Shown piece after piece: positions 1 through 6,181 of a stretch of 13,220 nt of DNA. The notes beneath the pieces were generated by a model, which was not told the origin of the DNA, ran no database searches, and saw only the letters and a list, made by a program, of their open reading frames with translations. Source of the stretch: Thermoleophilaceae bacterium (lineage in GTDB: Bacteria > Actinomycetota > Thermoleophilia > Solirubrobacterales > Thermoleophilaceae). Each line of letters begins with the position of its first letter. Position 1 is the stretch's first letter. A program made the translations under genes and the position numbers. The stretch covers positions 1 through 13,220 of the forward strand of contig JACCXP010000367.1 of the NCBI GenBank assembly GCA_013696905.1, written 5' to 3'.

Positions 1-2115
1 GCCCTGCGGAGCCGCGTCGGGCGCGGTCGCCCGCTTCTTCTCTCGTGCGGGCCTGTCCGGCTCCGCTTCCTCGGCGGCCGGCGTTGCGGCAGGCGCAGGG
101 GCCGGCCCAGGAGCCGAGGGCGTGCCGGTGGGGGCGCCGTAGGGGTTGGACTGCCCGTCGTCTCGACTCCTGTCCGCCCGCTTCGAGACCGTAGGGGTGA
201 ACGGAACGAAGGCGACCGGCTGAGACGGAAGCGCGAATGCCGAGCAGTTCTTGCGCTTCGCGACCGTCATGAAGTCGCGCCAGATCTGGGCCGGGAACGT
301 CCCGCCGGCGACGCGGATCCCATGCACGCTCTCCATCGAGCGTTGCGCGTTCGGGTAGCCGACCCATACGGAGGCCGCGAGCGCCGGCGTGTAGCCGACG
401 AACCAGGCGTCGTTGAACTCGTCGGTCGTACCGGTCTTGCCCGCGGCCGGGCAGCCGATCTGGGCCTTGGTCCCGGTCCCAGCCTGCACGTTCTGCTCGA
501 GCACCTTCGTCACCTCGTAGGCGACGCCGTCCGAGAACACGCGCTTTCGCTGCGGCTTGCCGACGACGTCCGTCTTGCCGTCCGGGAAGCCGACGCTGAT
601 GATCGCCTTCGGGCGCGCCCGCAGGCCGCCGGCCGCGAGCGTCGCGTAGGCGTTCGCCATCTCTAGCGGGGAGACGCCGAGCCGCAGGCCGCCGAGACCC
701 TCGGCCGGGAAGCCGTCGAGCTTCGTCTCGATGCCCATCAGCTTGGCGGTCTCCGCCACCTTCTTCGGCCCGAGGTCGGCGTCGAGCTGCGCGTAGACCG
801 AGTTGTCGGACTTGAGCGTGGCGCGCACGAGGTCCATCTGGCCGCCGTAGCTGTCGTCGTAGGTCTTGACCTTGAAGCGCTCGAAGCCCGGGATGTCGAG
901 CACCAGCGGCTTCGACGTGTAGGTGGTGGCGCGCGGGTCGACGCCGCGCAGGATCGCGGTCGTGAGAACCATCGTCTTGAACGCGGATCCCGGCTGGCGG
1001 TGGCCCTGCGCGGCGAGGTTGAAGGTGCGGTCGTCGTAGGTGCCGCTCGAGGCCATCGCGCGGATGTAGCCGGTCTTCGGCTCGACGGCGACGACGGCCG
1101 AGCTTGGGTCGTCGGGCAGGCCGAGCTGTCCCTCGATCGCCTTGCGCCCGGCCTCCTGGAGCTTCGGGTCGATCGTCGTCTTGACCTTGAGCCCGCCGCG
1201 ACGGAAGACCGCGGCGCCGTACTCCTCGATCAGCTGATCCTGCACGTAGTCGAAGAAGTAGGGCTCGCGACGCTTCGTGTAGCGCGAGCCGCGGCGCAGC
1301 TTCGGCTTGACGAGCGCGCCGCGCTCGGCGCGCTCTCGGGTGATGTAGCCATTGTCGGCCATCGCCGCGAGCACCTCGTTGCGACGGTCGAGCGCGGCCG
1401 GCAGGTTGCGGAAGGGGTTGTACTGCGACGGCGCCTGGGGAAGGCCGGCGATCAGCGCCGACTCCTCGAGCGTGAGGTCGCGCGCGCGCTTGGCGAACAG
1501 CGAGAAGGCAGCCGCCTCGACGCCGACCGCGGTGCGCCCCTGGATCGTGCCGTAGGGCACCGAGTTGAGGTACTCCTTGAGGATCCACTGCTTCGAGCGG
1601 TCTCGCTCCAGCTCCGAGGCGAGCTTGGCCTCGCGGATCTTGCGCTCGAAGTTGCGCTCGGCGTCCCTGATGTAGAGGGAGCGCACGAGCTGCTGGGTGA
1701 TCGTCGAGCCGCCCTCGACCGTCCGGCCCGAGCGCACGTTCTTGACCCCGGCGCGCACGATCGCCTCGTAGTCGACGCCCTCGTGCGAGAAGAAGCGCTC
1801 GTCCTCGATCGCGACGGTGGCGTCGCGCAGGTGCTTCGGCATCTCCCGGCGGGCGATCGGCTCGCGGATCTCGTCGGACTGCACGTAGCCGAGCCGGGAG
1901 CCGTCGGCGGCGAAGATGGCCGAGCTCGTGCCCTTGTTGAGTGGCTTCAGCTCCTCGATCGAGGGGGCCGCGGTGGCGGTCAGGACGACGTAGCCCACGA
2001 CCGACAGGCCACCGGTCGCGGCGAACGCCGCCAGCGCGAGCACGGCGACGAGCGCCCACGAGCGGGGCGACCGGCGCGCCCGTCGTCGTCGTGCATGTCG
2101 CTTGCGATAGCTCAT
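1..2115 (-). CDS. Class A penicillin-binding protein (bifunctional transglycosylase/transpeptidase), 3' end cut by window
   Basis: A membrane-anchored peptidoglycan synthase that polymerises glycan strands and makes 4-3 crosslinks. The frame is open from the ATG at 2115 to base 1, giving 705 residues with no stop reached. The N-terminus is a short Arg-rich cytoplasmic tail followed by one membrane segment (about residues 19-45). The GT51 domain shows EDERFFSHEGVD (catalytic Glu near 104), GGSTITQQLVR, RKIREAKLASELE and KEYLNSVPYG. The transpeptidase domain has all three motifs: SAFK (nucleophile Ser377), SDN (Ser436) and KTGT (Lys560). After the domain comes a low-complexity Pro/Ala-rich tail with a charged stretch, typical of actinobacterial class A PBPs, and the window ends inside it. 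There is no clear ribosome-binding site before the start. The MscS-type channel lies 64 bases upstream on the same strand. The family call is very secure; the paralogue name (PonA/PBP1A) is not assigned. Confidence 0.96.
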   Translation of the reverse strand, partial: MSYRKRHARRRRARRSPRSWALVAVLALAAFAATGGLSVVGYVVLTATAAPSIEELKPLNKGTSSAIFAADGSRLGYVQSDEIREPIARREMPKHLRDATVAIEDERFFSHEGVDYEAIVRAGVKNVRSGRTVEGGSTITQQLVRSLYIRDAERNFERKIREAKLASELERDRSKQWILKEYLNSVPYGTIQGRTAVGVEAAAFSLFAKRARDLTLEESALIAGLPQAPSQYNPFRNLPAALDRRNEVLAAMADNGYITRERAERGALVKPKLRRGSRYTKRREPYFFDYVQDQLIEEYGAAVFRRGGLKVKTTIDPKLQEAGRKAIEGQLGLPDDPSSAVVAVEPKTGYIRAMASSGTYDDRTFNLAAQGHRQPGSAFKTMVLTTAILRGVDPRATTYTSKPLVLDIPGFERFKVKTYDDSYGGQMDLVRATLKSDNSVYAQLDADLGPKKVAETAKLMGIETKLDGFPAEGLGGLRLGVSPLEMANAYATLAAGGLRARPKAIISVGFPDGKTDVVGKPQRKRVFSDGVAYEVTKVLEQNVQAGTGTKAQIGCPAAGKTGTTDEFNDAWFVGYTPALAASVWVGYPNAQRSMESVHGIRVAGGTFPAQIWRDFMTVAKRKNCSAFALPSQPVAFVPFTPTVSKRADRSRDDGQSNPYGAPTGTPSAPGPAPAPAATPAAEEAEPDRPAREKKRATAPDAAPQG

Positions 2116-2153
2116 CGGAGGCGGAGCTGCGCGCTCCCCACCCCCCGGAGGTC

Positions 2154-2174
2154 GGGCACCGGAGATCGGTGCCC
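2154..2174. repeat. Short perfect hairpin between the channel and PBP genes
   Basis: GGGCACCG (2154-2161) and CGGTGCCC (2167-2174) form an 8-bp perfect stem with a 5-base loop, in the 64-base gap after the MscS stop and before the PBP start. On the minus strand a G-rich run follows rather than a T tract, so it is not a canonical intrinsic terminator. It could attenuate read-through from the channel gene into the PBP gene, or be chance in GC-rich DNA. Confidence 0.35.
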
Positions 2175-2179
2175 CGGAG

Positions 2180-2974
2180 CTAGCTCTCCACGGGCGAGGA
2201 TAGCCCCTCGTTGCGGAGTCTTTCGAGGCTCGCGAGCCGAACCCTTGCCGCCATCGCCTCGCTGTCGGCCGCCGAGTGGGCCGACGCTCGCGCCACGATC
2301 CGGATGCCGTCGCGCTCGACGTCGGCCACAAGCACGGTCTCGACCTCTTCCTGCTCGGCGATCACGTCGAGCGCCCGCTTGACGTCGGCCTCGCGCGGCA
2401 GCCACAGCGAAACCTCGACGTTGACGCGCGGATCGACGATCGTGTGGTTCTGGATCACCGTCAAGGCGAGGCGCTCGTTCGGCACGATGATGCGCCGCCC
2501 GTCGCCGCCGCGGATGTAGGTGTAGGTGAGCCGCACGTCCTCGACGGTGCCGGTGTGGTCCTCGAAGGTCACGAGGTCGCCGATCCGGATCGGCTGCGTG
2601 ACCGCCAGCAGGATCCCCGCGACCGCGTTGGCGAGCGTCTGGCGCGCCGCGAAGCCGACGACCAGGCCGAGCACGGCGGAGGATGCGAGCACGGCGGCCG
2701 CCGTGCGCCGCACCGGGTCATACGCCGACAGCGCGAGCGCGACCCCGATCACGATGATCGTCGCCGAGATCAGCCGCCGCACGAGTCGCAGGCGGGTGTC
2801 GGCCTGAGGGGTCAGCTCGCCGGCGACGGCGGCGGTCAGCCTGCCACCGCGCCGCGCCAGCGAGCGGTCGACCAGGCGCGCCAGCACGAACGCGATCACG
2901 AGCGTGCCGATCGCGTTGAGCTCGTTGCGATACGTCTGTAGGAACGAGTCGGCGGTGCCAAGATCCGGGTCCAT
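2180..2974 (-). CDS. MscS-family small-conductance mechanosensitive channel
   Basis: Inner-membrane channel that opens under membrane tension to release solutes during osmotic downshock. Counting from the ATG at 2974 the protein has 264 residues, close to the roughly 286 of E. coli MscS. Membrane segments are seen at about 19-35, 68-85 and 92-125. The third is the pore-lining helix, rich in Gly and Ala and followed by the family signature GFAARQTLANAVAGI. The beta domain follows, with PIRIGDLV, GTVEDVRL and IIVPNERL, and the C-terminal alpha/beta domain runs from about 195. The frame is open further upstream to 3112, but those 46 extra residues are low-complexity, lie antisense to the hydrolase gene and have no family resemblance. 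The start at 2974 is also supported by a TANNNT hexamer 8 bases upstream. It is divergent from the HAD gene, and their start codons overlap. Confidence 0.93.
   Translation of the reverse strand: MDPDLGTADSFLQTYRNELNAIGTLVIAFVLARLVDRSLARRGGRLTAAVAGELTPQADTRLRLVRRLISATIIVIGVALALSAYDPVRRTAAAVLASSAVLGLVVGFAARQTLANAVAGILLAVTQPIRIGDLVTFEDHTGTVEDVRLTYTYIRGGDGRRIIVPNERLALTVIQNHTIVDPRVNVEVSLWLPREADVKRALDVIAEQEEVETVLVADVERDGIRIVARASAHSAADSEAMAARVRLASLERLRNEGLSSPVES
2959..2964 (+). promoter_or_regulatory. Candidate -10-like element (CAAGAT) for the HAD gene
   Basis: CAAGAT keeps the two most important -10 positions (A at position 2, T at position 6) and, like the other candidates here, lies 8 bases before the ATG (2973). 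Position 1 is C rather than T, so it is weaker than the others. It lies within the N-terminal codons of the divergent channel gene. Confidence 0.3.
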
Positions 2975-3698
2975 GTCGCGCGAGGCTACAGAGCGGGTCG
3001 AGGCCGTCCTGCTCGATGCCTTCGGCACGCTCGTAACGATCGAGCCCCCTGGGCCGCACCTGCGCGCGGAGCTGGCGGCGCGCGGCGTGGAGGTCACAGA
3101 GGAGTCGGCCACGGCGGCCTTTCGCGCCGAGATCGGCTACTACCTCGCCCACCACCTCGACGGTCGCGACGCCGCATCGCTGGACGACCTGCGCGATCGT
3201 TGTGCTCAGGTGATCGTCGACGCGCTCGACGCGCCCGCGGTCGAGCTGCCGACCGCGAAGGACGCGATGCTCGCCGCGCTTCGCTTCTCGGCCTTCGCGG
3301 ACGCGGCCCCGGCCCTGCGCGCCCTGCGCCGGCGCGGTCTGCGCCTGGTCGTCGCCAGCAACTGGGACGCATCGCTTGCAGAGGTGCTCGAGCGGGCGGG
3401 GCTCGGCCCGCTCGTCGACGCGGTCGTGTCCTCGGCCGAGGTCGGGGCGCCGAAGCCGGCCCCCGAGCTGTTCGCGGCCGCACTCGAGCGAGCCGGAGTG
3501 CCGGCGAGCCGGGCGCTGCACGTCGGCGACTCGATCGCGGGCGACGTCGAGGGGGCGCGCGCGGCCGGGCTGCGCACCGTATTGATGGTCAGGGACGATC
3601 CGCTCGGCGCGGCGGTGCGCGCGCTGCAGGGGCCGCCCCAAGGCGCGCCGGCCGTGCCCACGATCGGCGATCTGCGCGAGCTGCGCTCCCTAGTCTGA
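2973..3698 (+). CDS. HAD-superfamily hydrolase (haloacid dehalogenase-like)
   Basis: A 241-residue soluble HAD-fold hydrolase, probably a small-molecule phosphatase or a dehalogenase-like enzyme. All four HAD motifs are visible. Motif I is LLDAFGTL with nucleophile Asp15. Motif II is ASNWDAS with Ser129. Motif III is GAPKPAPELF with Lys161. Motif IV is HVGDSIAGDVEGA with Asp186 and Asp191. The helical cap lies at about residues 25-100 (C1 type). In motif I the usual second Asp (the phosphatase acid/base, two residues after the nucleophile) is Phe17; 2-haloacid dehalogenases carry an aromatic residue there. The start at 2973 was chosen over an in-frame ATG at 2904 because the protein then begins right before motif I, as in relatives. 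Its ATG overlaps the start codon of the divergent channel gene. The CPBP protease starts 6 bases after its stop. The substrate is unknown. Confidence 0.9.
   Translation: MSREATERVEAVLLDAFGTLVTIEPPGPHLRAELAARGVEVTEESATAAFRAEIGYYLAHHLDGRDAASLDDLRDRCAQVIVDALDAPAVELPTAKDAMLAALRFSAFADAAPALRALRRRGLRLVVASNWDASLAEVLERAGLGPLVDAVVSSAEVGAPKPAPELFAAALERAGVPASRALHVGDSIAGDVEGARAAGLRTVLMVRDDPLGAAVRALQGPPQGAPAVPTIGDLRELRSLV
2983..2988 (-). promoter_or_regulatory. Candidate -10 element (TAGCCT) for a leaderless channel transcript
   Basis: Read on the minus strand, TAGCCT matches the actinobacterial -10 consensus TANNNT and is followed by 8 bases and then the ATG at 2974. That spacing puts the transcription start at or within about two bases of the start codon. 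No convincing -35 is visible. The element lies inside the N-terminal codons of the divergent HAD gene. It matches the arrangement at three other starts in this window. Confidence 0.5.
3691..3696 (+). promoter_or_regulatory. Candidate -10 element (TAGTCT) for the CPBP protease gene
   Basis: TAGTCT fits TANNNT and ends 8 bases before the ATG at 3705, overlapping the last codons and stop of the HAD gene. With so short a gap and no Shine-Dalgarno, it may drive a leaderless transcript from inside the upstream gene. No good -35 is visible. Confidence 0.45.
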
Positions 3699-3704
3699 GT
3701 CGCG

Positions 3705-4547
3705 ATGGGGTTTCCCTACGCCGACCCCGCGCCGCCTCCTGAGCCCTCCGGCGGCCCGGAGCGCCCGTCCTGGCCGGCGTGGTACGCCCCGGTCGGCTTC
3801 CTGTGCGCGACCTTCCTGACGCTCTCGTTCGTGCTCGTCTTCGAGCGCCTGGGGCTGCGCTCCGTGCTGCCGGGACCGGCGCTCGTGATCTTCCAGGCGC
3901 TCGTCCAGGACGTGATCCTCGTCGGCACCGCGCTCCTCTTCGCCGCGCGCACGATCCGACCGCGGGCGTGGCACTTCGGGCTCGGCGGCACGGCGCTCGA
4001 GCGAGCGCTCTCGTTCGCCGGGCGAGCCGTGCTCGGCTACATCGCGTTCCTGCTCGTCGCGCGGCTCTACGACGTCGTCTTCGACCCCTCGGGGGAGCAG
4101 CGAATCGTCGAGGCGCTGGGGGCCGATCGCGGGCTTGCCTGGCTCGTCGCCGGAGGCGTCCTCGTGATCGTGTTCGCTCCCGTTGCGGAGGAGCTCTTCT
4201 TCCGCGGCTTCTTCTACGGATCGCTGCGCGGGCAGCTCGGCGCGCCGGGCGCTGCGATCGCGTCCTCGCTCGTGTTCGCGCTCGTCCACTTCACGAGCGC
4301 GCAGACGCTGTCGCTGCTGCCGCTGCTCGGCGTGCTCGGACTGCTCTTCTGCTTCCTCTACGAGCGCACCGGCTCGCTCTACCCGTGCATCGCCCTGCAC
4401 GCGCTCAACAACGCCGTCGCCTACGCAGGCGTCGGCTACACGAGGTCGCTCGAGGGCGGCCCCGTGGTCGGAGTGGTGCTGGGCCTCGCGATGCTGGCGG
4501 CGGCAGTGATCGTGCCGGCGCTCGCGCGCGGGCGCGCGGCGCTTTGA
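3705..4547 (+). CDS. CPBP-family intramembrane metalloprotease (CAAX protease / Abi-like)
   Basis: A 280-residue polytopic membrane protein of the CPBP (Rce1/CAAX prenyl protease 2) family, a glutamate-metalloprotease fold. After a Pro-rich cytoplasmic start it has about eight hydrophobic segments. The conserved motifs are EELFFRGFFYGSLR (Glu162, Glu163, Arg167), VHFTSAQ (His195) and HALNNAVAY (His232, Asn236), in the standard order and lying in membrane helices. Bacteria do not generally prenylate CAAX proteins. Known bacterial members act in bacteriocin self-immunity, peptide maturation or envelope signalling, but the job here is not known. It follows the HAD gene by 6 bases and is followed by an inverted repeat, so a short HAD-CPBP unit is likely even though it has its own candidate -10 element. 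Confidence 0.92.
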   Translation: MGFPYADPAPPPEPSGGPERPSWPAWYAPVGFLCATFLTLSFVLVFERLGLRSVLPGPALVIFQALVQDVILVGTALLFAARTIRPRAWHFGLGGTALERALSFAGRAVLGYIAFLLVARLYDVVFDPSGEQRIVEALGADRGLAWLVAGGVLVIVFAPVAEELFFRGFFYGSLRGQLGAPGAAIASSLVFALVHFTSAQTLSLLPLLGVLGLLFCFLYERTGSLYPCIALHALNNAVAYAGVGYTRSLEGGPVVGVVLGLAMLAAAVIVPALARGRAAL

Positions 4548-4571
4548 CTCGTCACCGGATCTGCCGATAAG
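4544..4571 (+). promoter_or_regulatory. Possible sigma-70-type promoter upstream of the L,D-transpeptidase
   Basis: TTGACT (4544-4549, overlapping the CPBP stop codon) is followed after 16 bases by GATAAG (4566-4571), which stands out against the GC-rich background. The GATAAG part falls in the loop of the inverted repeat at 4553-4582. It would give a leader of about 30 bases before the ATG at 4610. It competes with the closer TAGATT element as the real promoter. Confidence 0.3.
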
Positions 4572-4582
4572 GGGATCCGGTG
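4553..4582. repeat. Inverted repeat in the CPBP / L,D-transpeptidase gap
   Basis: CACCGGATC (4553-4561) and GATCCGGTG (4574-4582) are perfect 9-base inverted arms around a 12-base loop. Allowing one G-U pair extends the stem to 11. It begins 5 bases after the CPBP stop, so it could terminate or stabilise that transcript (no T tract), or act as an operator, since it overlaps the candidate TTGACT/GATAAG promoter of the next gene. Confidence 0.5.
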
Positions 4583-4595
4583 GCTCGCGCTCGGT

Positions 4596-4601
4596 TAGAT
4601 T
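4596..4601 (+). promoter_or_regulatory. Candidate -10 element (TAGATT) for the L,D-transpeptidase gene
   Basis: TAGATT matches TANNNT and is separated by exactly 8 bases from the ATG at 4610, the same layout as at the channel and CPBP genes. It favours the ATG at 4610 over the in-frame GTG at 4580, which lies upstream of this element. Confidence 0.5.
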
Positions 4602-4609
4602 CCCGGCCC

Positions 4610-5575
4610 ATGAGGCGGCCCGTGCTTATCATCGCCTGCGCGCTGTCGCTGTTCGCCGCGGCGCCGGCACGCGCCGAGGCCGCGGGCGTCGCTGCCGCCG
4701 CAAAGGCGGAGCCGATGTCGCTCTGGCCGAGGAGCGGCCTGCGTGATGGCGGGCGCCACTATGCGATCAAGGGCCAGCGCGTGTTGGTCGCCGGCACGCT
4801 GCGCCCCTACGTCGCCGGTCAGGCGGTCGCGGTCACGGTCTCGCGCCGCGGGCGCCCAAGCAAGCTGCGCGCGGGCGTGCGCAAGGTCGGTCGCGACGGG
4901 CGCTTCCTGGTGGCGTTCACCGCCCGCCGCAGCGGGCGCTACGTCGTGCGGGCACGCGGCGCGGCGACCGAGGACCGGGGCGCGATCACCGCGCGACCGC
5001 TCGCGGTGCGCTCGATCGTGCCGCGCGTGCGCCGCGGCTCGTCGGGCCGCGAGGTGCGCCTGATGCAGCGCGGTCTCGCCCGACTCGGATATGTGACCCC
5101 GCGCAGCGGCCGGTTCGACGCCGGCACCGGCCGCGCTCTGATCGCGTTTCGCAAGGTAAACGGCATGGCGCGCCGGCCGGCCGCCAGTCGCGCGGTGCTC
5201 GGCAAGCTCTTCCGTGGCAGCGGTGGCTTCCCGCTGCGCTACCCGAAGGCCGGCAAGCACGTCGAGTTCGACTGGTCGCGCCAGGTGCTCGTGCTGGCCC
5301 GCCGCGGCCGCGCCGAGCGCATCTATCACTCCTCGTCCGGCACGATCGTCACGCCGACCGTGTTCGGCAGCTACTCGTTCTACCGCAAGCAGCCGGGCAC
5401 GAACGCCAAGGAGATGGTGCACTCGAGCTACTTCATCCGCGGCTACGCGATCCACGGGTACAAGTCGGTGCCCAACTATCCGGCGAGCCACGGCTGCCTG
5501 CGCGTGCCGATCCCGAACGCCCTCTCGATCTACCGCTGGATCGAGCTCGGCGACCGGATCTCCGTCTACCGCTAG
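4610..5575 (+). CDS. Secreted L,D-transpeptidase (YkuD) with peptidoglycan-binding domain
   Basis: A 321-residue exported enzyme that forms 3-3 peptidoglycan crosslinks or attaches proteins to the wall. The first 22 residues are a signal peptide (MRRP, hydrophobic core, cleavage after APARA). About residues 53-117 have an Ig-like beta pattern (repeated Gly, Val and aromatic spacing ending in GRYVVRARG), probably a spacer domain. About 143-205 is a PG_binding_1 domain (GSSGREVRLMQRGLARLGY, TGRALIAF). The YkuD domain occupies 223-321 and carries the signature IHGYKSVPNYPASHGCLRVP with His282, Ser293, His294, Gly295 and nucleophile Cys296. The start at 4610 was preferred to GTG 4580 because it places the signal peptide at the N-terminus. 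The pyrE GTG follows the TAG stop directly. Confidence 0.94.
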   Translation: MRRPVLIIACALSLFAAAPARAEAAGVAAAAKAEPMSLWPRSGLRDGGRHYAIKGQRVLVAGTLRPYVAGQAVAVTVSRRGRPSKLRAGVRKVGRDGRFLVAFTARRSGRYVVRARGAATEDRGAITARPLAVRSIVPRVRRGSSGREVRLMQRGLARLGYVTPRSGRFDAGTGRALIAFRKVNGMARRPAASRAVLGKLFRGSGGFPLRYPKAGKHVEFDWSRQVLVLARRGRAERIYHSSSGTIVTPTVFGSYSFYRKQPGTNAKEMVHSSYFIRGYAIHGYKSVPNYPASHGCLRVPIPNALSIYRWIELGDRISVYR

Positions 5576-6136
5576 GTGCCGTCCGAGGGCAGCGCCCGCG
5601 AGCGCCTGGTCGCCGAGCTGCGCGAGCACGCGCTCGTGATCGGGCAGGTCACGCTGACGAGCGGGCAGGTGGCGCAGTACTACGTCGACGCGAAGCGCGC
5701 GATCCTGCGCCCGGCCGGCTTCCGCGCGCTCGGGGAGCTGGTGGCCGAGGCGGCCCGCGAGCTCGGGGCGACCGCGGTGGGCGGCATGACGATGGGGGCC
5801 GACCCCGTCGCATGCGCGGCGCTTGCGGCCGGCGCCGACGTCAAGGCCTTCTTCGTGCGCAAGGACCGCAAGGCACACGGGCTCGAGCGGTGGGTCGAGG
5901 GGCCGCCGCTCGGGCCGGGAGAGCGCTGCCTGATAGTCGAGGACGTCGTCACCACCGGCGGCTCGACGGTGGCGGCGATCGAGCGGGTGCGTGATGAGGG
6001 ACTCGAGGTGGTCGGCGTCGTCAGCGTGCTCGATCGCCTGGCCGGCGGCGCCCAGGCGATCGAGACAGCAGCCGGTGCTCCCTACCGGCCGCTCACCACG
6101 ATCGACGATGTCTACCCCGACCGCCCGGATCGCTGA
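5576..6136 (+). CDS. pyrE: Orotate phosphoribosyltransferase
   Basis: Cytosolic enzyme of de novo pyrimidine synthesis that joins orotate and PRPP to give orotidine 5'-monophosphate and pyrophosphate. The protein has 186 residues, a little short of the usual 200-215 but complete. It shows the orotate loop LTSGQVAQYYVDAKR near residues 27-41, VGGMTMGADPVA, the catalytic-loop region VRKDRKAHG, and the PRPP-binding signature CLIVEDVVTTGGSTVAAIE with Glu122-Asp123. It starts with GTG immediately after the TAG of the L,D-transpeptidase gene (zero spacing) and has no ribosome-binding site, so translation is probably coupled to the upstream gene. No other pyrimidine gene is in view, which makes the pairing with a wall enzyme look incidental. 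The kinase gene begins 45 bases after its stop. Confidence 0.95.
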   Translation: MPSEGSARERLVAELREHALVIGQVTLTSGQVAQYYVDAKRAILRPAGFRALGELVAEAARELGATAVGGMTMGADPVACAALAAGADVKAFFVRKDRKAHGLERWVEGPPLGPGERCLIVEDVVTTGGSTVAAIERVRDEGLEVVGVVSVLDRLAGGAQAIETAAGAPYRPLTTIDDVYPDRPDR

Positions 6137-6145
6137 GCCCCTGAC

Positions 6146-6175
6146 TTGCCCTTGCCCGCCCCGCTCGGGTACAAG
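6146..6175 (+). promoter_or_regulatory. Possible promoter of the acid-sugar gene cluster
   Basis: The 45-base gap between pyrE and the kinase holds TTGCCC twice in tandem (6146-6151 and 6152-6157) and then TACAAG (6170-6175), 18 bases after the first copy and 6 bases before the ATG at 6182. TACAAG lacks the final T of TANNNT, so the match is weaker than at other starts. This is the only non-coding stretch of this size before the catabolic run, so it is the natural place for its promoter. Confidence 0.3.
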
Positions 6176-6181
6176 TGGACG

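Noticed and set aside
1000..2382. 460-codon plus-strand open frame opposite the PBP gene
   Set aside because: Shadow frame; the minus strand carries all the GT51 and transpeptidase motifs.
2975..3112. 46-residue N-terminal extension of the MscS channel from the ATG at 3112
   Set aside because: Ser/Ala/Arg-rich without resemblance to MscS N-termini, and fully antisense to the HAD motif I region. ATG 2974 has a well-placed -10 candidate.
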